From Quadrisphaera granulorum (GTDB lineage Bacteria; Actinomycetota; Actinomycetes; Actinomycetales; Quadrisphaeraceae), in assembly GCF_003149145.1 (NCBI RefSeq), contig NZ_QGDQ01000023.1, forward strand, positions 1 to 64,000: a stretch of DNA of 64,000 nt. The letters run 5' to 3'. Shown here in pieces: positions 42,719 to 51,925 of this stretch; within the stretch, counting starts at the first letter, position 1, and each line of letters starts with the position of its first letter. Both the position numbers and the translations under genes were made by a program. The notes beneath the pieces were generated by a model. The model saw only the letters and a program-made list of their open reading frames with translations. It ran no database searches and was not told the origin of the DNA.

Positions 42719-44380
42719 TCAGGTGTCGCCGAGCCAGACCTTGCCGTAGCGGGGCAGCTCCAGCTCGAAGGGCCCCTCGGGCACGGTCACCGGTGTAGAC
42801 GTCAGCAGCTCCACCAGCTCGGTGCCCGGCGCCACCACCCCGTCCGGCACCGTCACCGTGAGGGACTCGGACGACAGCGAGTGCAGCGCCAGCACCGTGC
42901 GGCCCCGCCACGTCATGGTGTGCGCCAGCACCGACGGCTCCCCCACGTCCACCAGGCGCACCTCACCGCGGCCAAGCTCGGGACGGCCGCGGTAGGCGCG
43001 CAGCATGCGGCGGAAGAAGTGCAGCAGGGAGTCCGGGTCACGCTCCTGATCTGCCACCACCGGTCCGGGACCGGCGTCGCCGGCGGCCCAGGCCATCGGC
43101 GTGCGCACGGACATCCGCCCCGGGATCGACAGGTCCTCCAGCTGGCCGACCTCCTCGCCGTAGTAGAGCACCGGTGTGCCGGGCAGGCTCCACGTCAGGA
43201 CGTAGGCGAGCTCCATCCGGTCTCGGTCTCCGTCGACCATGGTCGGCAGGCGCAGCCGCAGCCCGCGGCCGAACAGCTGCACCTCCTCCTCGGGGCCGAA
43301 GGCGGCGAAGACCTCCTGCCGCTCGTCGTCGTCGAGCTGGTCGAGGGTGAGCTCGTCGTGGTTGCGGACGAACAGGCCCCAGCTCTTGCCCTCCGAGAGC
43401 CGCGGCCGAGACTCCAGCGCGTCGCGCAGCGGGGAGGCGTCACCGCGGGCCATCGCCAGGTAGAGGGCCTGGTTGAGCGTGAAGTCGAAGCACATCGTCA
43501 TGCGCTGGCCGGCGCCGCCGAAGAAGGGGGCGATCTCGTCCCGGGGCTTGTTGACCTCCCCGAGCATCACCGCCTCAGCGCTGCGGCGAGACAGGAAGGT
43601 GCGCATCACGTCGAGCATCGCCAGCGACTCGTCCAGGGCGGTGTCGCCGTCGTGCTGCTCATCGCGCTCGCCACTGGGCGAGCCGGGCGAACCGGCCCCG
43701 CTCGCCACGCCGGCGTCGTCGGCGTCACCGGACCGGGTGGCCGTCTCGGCCAGGTACGGGGCCGCGTCCACCCGGAAGCCCGCGACGCCCAGCTGCAGCC
43801 AGAACCCCATGATCCGGCGGATCTCGTCGCGAACCTCGGGGTTGGAGGTGTTGAGGTCGGGCTGGTGGCGGTAGAAGCGGTGGCGGTAGTAGAGACCGGC
43901 CGCCTCGTCGTGGCTCCACACAGAGTCTTCCGCGTCCGGGAAGATGATGTCCGCGTCGTCGTCCTCGGGGTCCGGCTCCTCGCGCCACACGTACCAGTGG
44001 CGGTAGGGGGAGTCCGGGTCGGAGCGGGCCGACTGGAACCACGGGTGCTCGTCGCTGGTGTGATTGACGACGAGGTCCACGATGACGCGCATCCCGCGCT
44101 CGCGGGCCGCCCGGACCACCTCGACGAACTCGCCCAGCGTGCCCAGACCGTCGTCGACGCCGTAATAGTCGGAGATGTCGTAGCCGTCGTCGCCCTCGGG
44201 CGAGGGGTAGAACGGCTGCAGCCACAGGAAGTCAACCCCCAGGTCGACCAGGTGGTCGAGGTGGGCGCCGAGCCCGGCGAGGTCACCGCGCCCGTCGCCG
44301 TCGGAGTCGGTGAAGCGTTTGATGTCCAGGCAGTAGCCGACGGCGGTGGCCCACCACTCGTCCGCGGTCGTGGTCAACAT
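42719..44380 (-). CDS. Glycoside hydrolase family 13 (trehalose synthase / alpha-glucosidase-like)
   Basis: This 553-residue (beta/alpha)8-barrel enzyme has the four GH13 regions: VIVDLVVNHTSDEHPWF (I), GFRVDAAPYLAE with the Asp nucleophile (II), VMLGEVNKPRDE with the acid Glu (III) and FVRNHDELT (IV). It is closest in pattern to trehalose synthases, but lacks a fused kinase domain. No signal peptide is visible, so it acts in the cytoplasm. An acidic insert occurs near residue 225-245. The ATG overlaps the flavin oxidoreductase stop (TGATG). Confidence 0.92.
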   Translation of the reverse strand: MLTTTADEWWATAVGYCLDIKRFTDSDGDGRGDLAGLGAHLDHLVDLGVDFLWLQPFYPSPEGDDGYDISDYYGVDDGLGTLGEFVEVVRAARERGMRVIVDLVVNHTSDEHPWFQSARSDPDSPYRHWYVWREEPDPEDDDADIIFPDAEDSVWSHDEAAGLYYRHRFYRHQPDLNTSNPEVRDEIRRIMGFWLQLGVAGFRVDAAPYLAETATRSGDADDAGVASGAGSPGSPSGERDEQHDGDTALDESLAMLDVMRTFLSRRSAEAVMLGEVNKPRDEIAPFFGGAGQRMTMCFDFTLNQALYLAMARGDASPLRDALESRPRLSEGKSWGLFVRNHDELTLDQLDDDERQEVFAAFGPEEEVQLFGRGLRLRLPTMVDGDRDRMELAYVLTWSLPGTPVLYYGEEVGQLEDLSIPGRMSVRTPMAWAAGDAGPGPVVADQERDPDSLLHFFRRMLRAYRGRPELGRGEVRLVDVGEPSVLAHTMTWRGRTVLALHSLSSESLTVTVPDGVVAPGTELVELLTSTPVTVPEGPFELELPRYGKVWLGDT

Positions 44381-45480
44381 CAGAGGACTCCCGTCCCTGC
44401 GTCGGCGCCCCCGGCCGCGCCCCGGTCCGACGCGGGTGCGGTGCCGCCCCCTCGCTCGGCCAGGGCGCGCGCCGTCGTCCCCCCGCCGGTGCGGCCGACC
44501 AGCTCCGGCGGAGCCATCGGAGCCAGGCGCGGCAGCACGCGCTCGCCGGCCTCGTCGATCCACGCCTGGAGATGCTGTCCCACGTGGTGGAGGTACACGC
44601 CGTCGAACCCGAGCCCGGCCCACTCGGCCACGGTGTCCGCGACGTGCGCTGCGTCGGCCGAGACCAGCACCGAGTTCTCCACCTCGGACGGCTGCACCCG
44701 CTGGCCGACGTCGTCGAACTGCTCGACCGTGGCGAGGTCAGCGAGGACCTTGGAGGTGAAGACGTTGTTGCGCCACTGCTCGTGCGCCACCGCCAGCGCC
44801 TCCTCGCGGGTGGGCGCCCACGACAGGTGCACCTGGAGGTTGACCGGACCGGTGCCGCCCGCGCCCCGATAAGCCTCGACCACCGAGCGCATCTGGTCGG
44901 GCAGGGCGTTGACCGTGATGAGGCCGTCGGCCCAGCTCGCGGCCCACTGCGCGGTGCGAGGGGTCAGCGCGGCGGCCAGCAGCGCCGGCGCCCGCTCGAC
45001 CGGCGGGCGGCTGAAGACCCGGGCCTCGTGCACGACCACCCGTCCGCGGTGCGTCACCTCCTCGCCTGCCAGCAGCCGACGGACGACGTCGACCACCTCC
45101 ACCAGCCGGGCGTCTCGCTCGTCCTTGGGCGGCCAGCCCTGCCCCGTGACGTGCTCGTTCATGTACTGACCGCTGCCGAGCGCCGCCCAGAAGCGGCCCG
45201 GGAACATCTCCGACAGCGTCGCGATGCCCTGCGCCGTGATCGCCGGGTGGTAGCGCTGGCCGGGGGCGTGGACCACGCCGAACGGGAGACGCGTGCGGGC
45301 GAGCGCGGCACCGAGCCACGCGAACGCCAGACCCGACTGGCCCTGGGCGGTGCCCCAGGGCGTGATGTGGTCCGAGCACATGGCGGCGGTGAAGCCAGCC
45401 TGCTCCGCCATGACGGCGTACTCCAGGAGCCGGCTCGGAGGGAGCTGTTCGTGGCTGCAGTGGAAGCCGATCACCGTCAC
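44380..45480 (-). CDS. LLM-class flavin oxidoreductase, TIGR03885-like
   Basis: This 366-residue luciferase-like protein starts VTVIGFHCSHEQLPPSRLLE and has MCSDHITPWG, FWAALGSGQYMNEHV and VFSRPPVERAPALLAAALTP, a pattern of a subgroup described as found also in genomes without coenzyme F420. It is coupled by a one-base overlap to the GH13 gene, a pairing I have seen described for this subgroup. The last 45 residues are a Gly/Ala/Thr-rich tail. GTG 45480 is preferred; 45504 is the alternative. Confidence 0.87.
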   Translation of the reverse strand: MTVIGFHCSHEQLPPSRLLEYAVMAEQAGFTAAMCSDHITPWGTAQGQSGLAFAWLGAALARTRLPFGVVHAPGQRYHPAITAQGIATLSEMFPGRFWAALGSGQYMNEHVTGQGWPPKDERDARLVEVVDVVRRLLAGEEVTHRGRVVVHEARVFSRPPVERAPALLAAALTPRTAQWAASWADGLITVNALPDQMRSVVEAYRGAGGTGPVNLQVHLSWAPTREEALAVAHEQWRNNVFTSKVLADLATVEQFDDVGQRVQPSEVENSVLVSADAAHVADTVAEWAGLGFDGVYLHHVGQHLQAWIDEAGERVLPRLAPMAPPELVGRTGGGTTARALAERGGGTAPASDRGAAGGADAGTGVL

Positions 45481-45522
45481 GCACAGCGACGCTAGGGGGC
45501 GCACAGCGGTTGAGCACGTCGA

Positions 45523-45554
45523 CGACGGACGGGCATCGGGCTGCCCGTCCGTCG
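45523..45554. terminator. Hairpin between GH3 and the flavin oxidoreductase
   Basis: Perfect 13-bp arms CGACGGACGGGCA / TGCCCGTCCGTCG with a 6-base loop lie 21 bp past the GH3 stop on the minus strand, consistent with a terminator for the sugar operon. Confidence 0.75.
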
Positions 45555-45574
45555 CTGACGTGCCTCACCGGGGC

Positions 45575-47485
45575 TCACACCGTCGCAGGCACCTCCAGGC
45601 CCAGGCCGTGGTGCAACGGGAACACCGGGTCGGCGGTGTCGCTGGGCACGTCCTCCCGCGACGCGCGCACGGCGTCCATCGACCGCGGGATCTCCACCGG
45701 CAGCTTCCCCCGCGGTGCGATCCGCCCGGTCAGCGCCGCCAGTACCGCCGCGTCGGAACTGCCGTACTCCGCGACGATCGCCGCGGCGAACTCCGTGAAC
45801 GGCGTGAGGATCCCCGGCCGGTCCAGCCCGACCACGACCACCAGCGGGCAGTGGTCGGCCACCCGCCGCAGCCGGTGCACCAGCCCGGGCGGGAACTCCA
45901 GGGAGCCCTGGTGGAACCACGCTTCCAGGAACAGGTCGCTGCGCGGCTCGAAGGGAGCCCCGATGCGGACGACGGCGACGTCGGCGTCCTCGGGAGCGGT
46001 CGCGACGGCAGCCCCCCACTCCGCGAGCGCCTCCGGGCGCACGCCCTCGGCGTAGACGCGCAGCCCCGCGCCGTCCTGTGGCAGGGGCAGCAGCGGACGG
46101 CCGTCCGGCTGGCCGGTGGGGGCGTCGTTCTGCAGCACCGTCACCGATGCCGCTTGCGCCTCGAACCCCAGCGCGCGGTGCTCCGCGCAGCCGACCACGG
46201 CCTCCGCGGCGTCCTCGTCGACGTACGGGTTGTCGAAGAGCCCGAGGCGGAACTTCACGAGCAGCAGACGCCGCGCGGACTCGTCCACTCGCGCCTCGGA
46301 GACGCGACCGGAGCGCACGAGGTCGAGGAGCACGTCGACGCACTCCTCCCCGCCGAACTGGTCGCATCCGGCGTCGAGGATCTTCAGCATCCGTCCGGCC
46401 GGGTCGAGGTGCTCCACGCCCCAGGCCCGCGCGGGGAGCACCTGGTCGCCGACGTGGTTGTCGTTGACGAGCTCCCAGTCGGTGACGACGACGCCGTCGT
46501 AGCCCATCTCTTCGCGCAGCAGTCCGGTGATGATCTGGCGGTTGTAGCCGAAGCCGACCTCTTCGATCGGCTCGTCGTGGCGCACGAGCCCCACGGGCAT
46601 GCCGTAGTAGGGCATCACTGCGGCGGTGCCGTGGGCGATGGCCTCCTGGAAGGGCCGCAGGTGGTACTCGAACATCCCGCCCGGGTAGACCTGTTCGCGC
46701 CCGTAGGGGAAGTGCGCGTCCTCGCCGTCCTTCTGGGGTCCGCCGCCGGGGAAGTGCTTGGTGGTGCACGCGACGCTGTCGGGTCCGAGCCGGTCGCCCT
46801 GGAACCCGGCGAGGTAGGCGGCGGTGTACGCGGCGACGCGCTCGGCGTCGTGCCCGAGCGACTGCGCCTGCCGGCCCCAGCGGGGCTCGGTGGCGAGGTC
46901 GACCTGCGGGTGCAGGGCCGCCCGAATGCCCACTGCCACGTATTCGCGGCGGGCGACGTCGGCGAAGCGGCGGACCAGGTCGATGTCGTCGAGAGCTGCC
47001 AGCCCCATCGCCTCGGGCCACTGCGAGAACGGTCCCGCGGAGAACGCCACGCCGGTGTTCTCCTGGAACGCGTGCCGCGGGTCGGTGCTGATGGTGACCG
47101 GCACCCCGTGCGGGGTTCCCTCCGCGAGGCGCTGCAGGGTGTTGTTCCACCGTGCCGCCTGCCGCGCCGCGGCGATGTGGTGGACGTTGAAGTGGCTGAG
47201 GTGCTTGCGCAGCACCACCTCCGACGTGCCGGACTTGCTGATGTTCCCCGCGCCCTCCACGAGTGCGCCGTCGGGCCCGACCTCGATGACGGTCTGGAAG
47301 AGCAGGCCGACCTTCTCCTCCAGTGACATCCGCGCCAGCAGGTCGTCCGTGCGCTCGTCCGGCGTGCGGCGCGGGTCCTCGTAGGGGTCCATGACGCCGT
47401 TGCCGTTGAGGTCGCGGTAGACGGTGCCGTCGGGTGCGGTGAGGGTGGTCAGCAGGGGGTTCGGAGTGCTCGGGGTGGCGGGCAC
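45575..47485 (-). CDS. Glycoside hydrolase family 3 (beta-glucosidase-like)
   Basis: This 636-residue GH3 enzyme has the N-terminal barrel with KHFPGGGPQKDGEDAHFPYG and the nucleophile Asp in DGVVVTDWELVND, and a C-terminal alpha/beta domain ending in GRIAPRGKLPVEIPRS. No signal peptide is seen, so it probably hydrolyses an imported oligosaccharide in the cytoplasm. It is the last gene of a LacI-type sugar ABC operon. The N terminus carries a DLNGNGVMDPYEDP calcium-loop-like motif also seen in secreted GH3 enzymes. Confidence 0.93.
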   Translation of the reverse strand: MPATPSTPNPLLTTLTAPDGTVYRDLNGNGVMDPYEDPRRTPDERTDDLLARMSLEEKVGLLFQTVIEVGPDGALVEGAGNISKSGTSEVVLRKHLSHFNVHHIAAARQAARWNNTLQRLAEGTPHGVPVTISTDPRHAFQENTGVAFSAGPFSQWPEAMGLAALDDIDLVRRFADVARREYVAVGIRAALHPQVDLATEPRWGRQAQSLGHDAERVAAYTAAYLAGFQGDRLGPDSVACTTKHFPGGGPQKDGEDAHFPYGREQVYPGGMFEYHLRPFQEAIAHGTAAVMPYYGMPVGLVRHDEPIEEVGFGYNRQIITGLLREEMGYDGVVVTDWELVNDNHVGDQVLPARAWGVEHLDPAGRMLKILDAGCDQFGGEECVDVLLDLVRSGRVSEARVDESARRLLLVKFRLGLFDNPYVDEDAAEAVVGCAEHRALGFEAQAASVTVLQNDAPTGQPDGRPLLPLPQDGAGLRVYAEGVRPEALAEWGAAVATAPEDADVAVVRIGAPFEPRSDLFLEAWFHQGSLEFPPGLVHRLRRVADHCPLVVVVGLDRPGILTPFTEFAAAIVAEYGSSDAAVLAALTGRIAPRGKLPVEIPRSMDAVRASREDVPSDTADPVFPLHHGLGLEVPATV

Positions 47486-47525
47486 GGTTCTCCTCGTCGT
47501 CGTGGAGCTGTCAGTCGTGGAGCTG

Positions 47526-48359
47526 TCACTTGAGGCCCGTCGTCGCCACCCCGCGGATGAAGTACCGCTGGAGCGCCACGAAGAGCAGGAGGATGGGGGT
47601 GATGACCAGCACCGACCCGGCGAGCAGCAGCCCGTAGTCGGTGGCGTTCTGGCCGGTGGAGTACAGCGACAGCGCCACGGGCAGGGTGTAGCGCGACTCG
47701 CTCTGCGCGGCCACGAGTGGCCAGAGGAAGTTGTTCCAGCTCGACAGGAACGTGAGGATGCCGAGCGTTGCCAGCGGCGGACCGCACAGCGGCATGACGA
47801 CGCGCGCGAAGATGCGCAGCTCCCCCGCCCCGTCGATGCGCGCGGCCTCGAGCAGCGAGTCGGGGATGCCGAGGATGAACTGCCGCATGAGGAACACCCC
47901 GAGCGGGGTGGTGACGAACGGCAGCACCAGCGCCGCGTACGTGTTCACCAGGCCGAGCTTGGAGACCATGACGAACAGCGGCACGAAGGTCACCACGCCC
48001 GGGACCATGAGGGTGACCATGACGACGACGAACAGCGCGCGCTTGCCGGGGAAGTCCACCTTCGCCAGGGCGTAGCCGACCATGGAGCAGAAGACGAGGT
48101 TGCCGAGCACCGTCGCCGCGGCCACGACGAGACTGTTGGTGAAGTACGTGGTGAAGCCGAGCCGGTCGAACCAGGCCGCGAAGTTGGCGCCCGTCGGGTT
48201 CTCCGGCCACCACGTGGGCGGGCGTTGGAGGATCTCGCCCTGCGTCTTGACCGACCCCAGCGCCATCCAGGCGAACGGGACCAGCCAGGCGGCCAGGCCG
48301 ACGGTGAGCACCGCGTAGGTGAGGACCTTCGCTGAGGGCCGGCGTCGTGTCACGGACAT
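47526..48359 (-). CDS. Sugar ABC transporter permease (MalG type)
   Basis: This 277-residue inner-membrane permease has six spans and the EAA motif LLEAARIDGAGELRIFARVVMPL, where it docks with the ATPase. The ATG at 48359 is preferred; earlier starts overlap the neighbouring permease. It is 40 bp before the GH3 gene. Confidence 0.93.
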   Translation of the reverse strand: MSVTRRRPSAKVLTYAVLTVGLAAWLVPFAWMALGSVKTQGEILQRPPTWWPENPTGANFAAWFDRLGFTTYFTNSLVVAAATVLGNLVFCSMVGYALAKVDFPGKRALFVVVMVTLMVPGVVTFVPLFVMVSKLGLVNTYAALVLPFVTTPLGVFLMRQFILGIPDSLLEAARIDGAGELRIFARVVMPLCGPPLATLGILTFLSSWNNFLWPLVAAQSESRYTLPVALSLYSTGQNATDYGLLLAGSVLVITPILLLFVALQRYFIRGVATTGLK

Positions 48360-48375
48360 GATCGGGCTCCCGGGG

Positions 48376-49374
48376 TCACGAGTCCTGCGAGCGCAGCAGC
48401 CGGAACTGGAGCAGGCTGACGAGCGCGATCGCGAGGAACAGGACGTAGCTGGCGGCCGAGGCCAGGCCGTACTGGCCAAAGCCGAACTGCTGGTAGGTGT
48501 AGTAGGCGACCGAGAGCGTCGAGTCGAGCGGCCCACCGCGGGTCATGACGAAGGCCTCCTCGAAGAACTGCAGGTAGCCCACCGAGATGAGCACCGCGCC
48601 GAGCAGCAGCGTCGGGCGCAGCAGCGGCAAGGTGACCGACACCAGGCGGCGCAGCGGCCCGGCGCCGTCCATGACGGCGGCTTCCTGCACGTCTTCGGGC
48701 ACGGCCTGCAGCCCCGCCAGGAAGATCACCATGAGGGTGCCGACGTTGCGCCAGACCGCCATGAGGATGAGCGACGGCAGCGCCCACGACGGGTCCTGCA
48801 GCCAGTTCGGCCCCTGGATCCCCACCAGCGCCAGCGCCTGGTTGAGCAGCCCGTCGGGCTGCAGGATGTAGCGCCACACCACCGCCACCGCGACGATGCT
48901 CGTGACCACGGGGGCGTAGAAGCCCACCCGGAAGATCGCCACGAGGCGGCCACCGCCGCTGTTGAGCGCGAGGGCCAGGGCGAGGGCGACCAGCATCGTG
49001 ATCGGGATGCCGACGACGACGAACACCGCCGTCACGCCGAGCGACCGCAGGAAGCGTGGGTCGCTGAGCAGGGCTGAGTACTGGTCGATCCCGACGACGT
49101 TCACGGCGAACGGCGTGCGGATGTCGCGGGCGGTGAAGTCCGTGAAGGACATCGCGAACGACCCGAGGAGCGGTCCGAGCATGAAGACGGTGAAGACCGC
49201 GACGAACGGCAGGCAGAAGCCCCACGCGACGATCGCCTGACGACGGCGCCGCCGCGAGGCAGGCGCGCCTGACGCGCCAGCCTTCCTGCTGCTCGCCATC
49301 CCCGGAGCCGGCCTGGTGGCCCCGCGGCCGGGGCGATCGACCGCCCCGGCTGCGGGCGTAGTTCCGACGGACAC
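48376..49374 (-). CDS. Sugar ABC transporter permease (MalF type)
   Basis: This 332-residue permease has six spans after a 45-residue basic N-terminal tail (SRRRRRQ). The EAA motif is VQEAAVMDGAGPLRRLVSVTL. It pairs with the MalG-type permease. GTG start, 3 bp from the binding-protein stop. Confidence 0.93.
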   Translation of the reverse strand: MSVGTTPAAGAVDRPGRGATRPAPGMASSRKAGASGAPASRRRRRQAIVAWGFCLPFVAVFTVFMLGPLLGSFAMSFTDFTARDIRTPFAVNVVGIDQYSALLSDPRFLRSLGVTAVFVVVGIPITMLVALALALALNSGGGRLVAIFRVGFYAPVVTSIVAVAVVWRYILQPDGLLNQALALVGIQGPNWLQDPSWALPSLILMAVWRNVGTLMVIFLAGLQAVPEDVQEAAVMDGAGPLRRLVSVTLPLLRPTLLLGAVLISVGYLQFFEEAFVMTRGGPLDSTLSVAYYTYQQFGFGQYGLASAASYVLFLAIALVSLLQFRLLRSQDS

Positions 49375-49377
49375 GGG

Positions 49378-50643
49378 TCAGCCCAGCCCGATCGCGTCGG
49401 CCTGCTGCTGGAGCGCCTTCAGCCCGTCCTGCACGGACTCCTGGCCGCGCCGGATCTTCTCCAGCTCGGTGTCTCCGGCAGCGGCCACCTGGGTCCAGGT
49501 GGGGTTGGCAGGCGGGGCGACCGCCGTCTTGAGCTGCTCACCGAAGACGGCGAGGTTCGCGTCACCGGACAGCGACGGGTCCTGCCAGGCCTGCTGGGAG
49601 GCGGGTAGGTCAGTGGATGTCTGGTACCAGGACACCTGGGTCTTCGGGTCGCTCAGCCACTGGACGAGACGCCAGGCAGCGTCCTTGTTCTTGCTCTGGT
49701 CGAACACCACGAGGTTCGCGCCGCCGCTGAACGAGGTCGAGGAGACCTTGGTGGGGAGCACCGCCGACGCGTACTTCTGGTCGAACCCCTCACCGCCCAG
49801 CTTCGCGAGCTGGCTGCGCATGAAGGGACCCTCGATGAACATCGGCGTGGCGCCGGAGACGAAGTCGGCCTCGGCGGCACCGGGAGAGATGTCGGTGTCG
49901 GGGTTGGAGAGCTTGTCGGTGAAGAAGCTGTTGTAGTACTCGTACGCCTCGACCTGCTGCGGGGTGTCCAGGGTCCACTTCGACCCGTCGGTGAGCGTCG
50001 CGCCGTTGGACAGCGGCATCCACAGACTGCCCTGGTAGGAGTCGTTGCCCGCGGGCATCCGGATTCCCCACTCGGCGCCGGCCTTCGACTTCATGTCGGA
50101 GGCCATCTGGTGCAGCTCGTCCCAGGTGGCGGGGGGCTTGGTCCACCCAGCCGCGGCCGCGAGGTCGGTGCGGTAGTAGAGGACGCGCGTGTCCACGTAC
50201 CAGGGCACGCCCGCCGCACGCCCGTTTACCTGGGTGGACTGCACGGCCCCGGGGAAGAACCCCGACGTGTCGAGGTCCGTGGGGACCGTGGCGAAGGCGC
50301 TGCCGAAGTCGGTCATCCACGTGGAGCCCATCATCGCCATGTCGGGTGTCTGACCGCCGGCGATGGCGGTCTGGAACTTGTTGTGCGCGGCGTCCCAGGG
50401 GATGGCCGTCACCTCGACGTCGACCCCCGGGTTCTCCTGCTCGAAGGTCTTGACGAATTCGGGCAGGAGCTCGCCCTCGGTGCCCATCGCCCACAGGGTC
50501 ACCGTTCCCGAGGCCTTGCCCGAGCCGAGCGCGGTGGCCTCGGCGGGCCCTGCGGCGCTCTCGTCCGAGCGACCGCAGCCGGTCATGAGCAGGGACGCCA
50601 CCACGAGTGCGGCCGCTGCTGCGAGACGTCTGGTCCTTCGCAC
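49378..50643 (-). CDS. Sugar ABC transporter substrate-binding lipoprotein
   Basis: This 421-residue lipoprotein has a signal with lipobox LMTGC and an extracellular solute-binding family 1 domain (VTLWAMGTEGELLPEFVKTF; FIEGPFMRSQL). The GTG at 50643 has an AAAGGAGGA ribosome site, the best in the region. The operon contains no ATPase gene, so an MsiK-type ATPase encoded elsewhere must drive transport, as is usual in actinobacteria. Confidence 0.94.
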   Translation of the reverse strand: MRRTRRLAAAAALVVASLLMTGCGRSDESAAGPAEATALGSGKASGTVTLWAMGTEGELLPEFVKTFEQENPGVDVEVTAIPWDAAHNKFQTAIAGGQTPDMAMMGSTWMTDFGSAFATVPTDLDTSGFFPGAVQSTQVNGRAAGVPWYVDTRVLYYRTDLAAAAGWTKPPATWDELHQMASDMKSKAGAEWGIRMPAGNDSYQGSLWMPLSNGATLTDGSKWTLDTPQQVEAYEYYNSFFTDKLSNPDTDISPGAAEADFVSGATPMFIEGPFMRSQLAKLGGEGFDQKYASAVLPTKVSSTSFSGGANLVVFDQSKNKDAAWRLVQWLSDPKTQVSWYQTSTDLPASQQAWQDPSLSGDANLAVFGEQLKTAVAPPANPTWTQVAAAGDTELEKIRRGQESVQDGLKALQQQADAIGLG

Positions 50644-50685
50644 GAGTCCTCCTTTGGAACGGTCCGCAGGCACCTTCGCCGCGGA

Positions 50686-50699
50686 TCTATGCGCTTAGA
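50686..50699. promoter_or_regulatory. Candidate LacI-family operator before the sugar operon
   Basis: TCTATGCGCTTAGA is a 14-bp near-palindrome centred on GCGC with one mismatched pair, 43 bp before the binding-protein start. LacI-family operators usually have such a CG-centred symmetry. The palindrome GTCCCCGTCGGGGAC (50719-50733) further upstream may end the lacI-type transcript. Confidence 0.6.
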
Positions 50700-50773
50700 A
50701 CGTCACGAGTGAACCACGGTCCCCGTCGGGGACACAAGGCGAAAGGGCCGGTCGAAAGTCAGGAGGTCGGCGG

Positions 50774-51898
50774 TCAGGAGGTCGGCGGCCTGGAGCACCC
50801 GCACGAGCGTCGTACCTGCAGCCGTGTCCCGAGGCGCACCACGCGGCCGCCCTCGTCCCCGGCCCCCATGAGCAGGTGCACCGCCACGCGACCCATGGCC
50901 TCCATGGGCTGGGCGACGGTGGTCAGCGGCACTGCGCCCAGGCGCCCGGCGAGGATGCCGTCGAAGCCCGTGACCGCGATGTCCTCCGGCACGCGGACGC
51001 CCTCTCGTGCCAGCAGCTCGAGCACGGCCAGGGCGACCTGATCGCTCCCGCACACCAACGCGTGGGGAAGCCGCCCGGAAGTCACGAGAGCTCGCACCCC
51101 GTCGAAGGTCGCCCCGTCCACGAGGTCGGTGTCATCACAGACCTCGTCGGGCGCGGGCAGCCCGAGGGCCTCCAGCTCGCCACGCATCCCGAAGAACCGC
51201 TCGCGCAGGTCCCACGGCGCCTGACTCCCGACGAACGCGAGGTCGCTCAGGCCATGGACGGTGACGAGGTGGCGCACCAGCTCGCGCGCACCGCCGCGGT
51301 TGTCCGCCAGCACGTGATGGTGGGGGTCGTCGTCGGGTGGGCTCCCGAAGACGACGACGGGCATGTGCAACCGCACCTCGCGGACGAGGCGCTCCGCGGC
51401 CCGACCAGGGAAGATCGCCAGTCCGTCCACGCGCCCGGCGGTCTCGGTGACGTCGCCTCCGGACTCGGCACTCCGACCCACCAGTACGGGCCTGCCGTGA
51501 CGACGCGCCTCCAACTCGAAGCCGCGCTGCACCTCGTCGACGTAGAGCGGGAAGGCGGCGGGGCCGCTGACCGCCCCCGGTCCCAGCTGGTCCCAGGACA
51601 CGACGTCCTGGTCGAGGTCGAGGTCAGCCACCTGCAGGGGCACAGCTCCCTCGGTGAGGCCCTGCGGCCTGTCGAGCAGGTACTCGAAGCTGTGCAGGCC
51701 CAGCGCGCCCGTGCGCCGCTGCGCGAGTCCGCGGGCCGAGGCACTGGGTACGTAACCGATCTCCTGGGCCGCTCGCAGCACGGCCTCACGTGTTTCGGCA
51801 CGGACCTCGGCCGGGCGTCGGAACGCGAACGACACGGTGGCGATCGAGACGCCGGCCTGTCGGGCGACGTCGTAGACCGTGGGACGGCGACCCGCCAT
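50774..51898 (-). CDS. LacI-family transcriptional regulator
   Basis: This 374-residue regulator has the N-terminal HTH and hinge (TVYDVARQAGVSIATVSFAF; YVPSASARGLAQRR) and a periplasmic-binding-like sugar domain (VDGLAIFPGRA; DIAVTGFDGILAGRLGAVPLTTVAQP). It is upstream of the sugar operon on the same strand and is its likely repressor. The C terminus (SCGCSRPPTS) follows the usual RRSCG ending. Confidence 0.94.
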   Translation of the reverse strand: MAGRRPTVYDVARQAGVSIATVSFAFRRPAEVRAETREAVLRAAQEIGYVPSASARGLAQRRTGALGLHSFEYLLDRPQGLTEGAVPLQVADLDLDQDVVSWDQLGPGAVSGPAAFPLYVDEVQRGFELEARRHGRPVLVGRSAESGGDVTETAGRVDGLAIFPGRAAERLVREVRLHMPVVVFGSPPDDDPHHHVLADNRGGARELVRHLVTVHGLSDLAFVGSQAPWDLRERFFGMRGELEALGLPAPDEVCDDTDLVDGATFDGVRALVTSGRLPHALVCGSDQVALAVLELLAREGVRVPEDIAVTGFDGILAGRLGAVPLTTVAQPMEAMGRVAVHLLMGAGDEGGRVVRLGTRLQVRRSCGCSRPPTS

Positions 51899-51925
51899 CG
51901 CGCACCTCCTGCTCGGCGCAGCACC

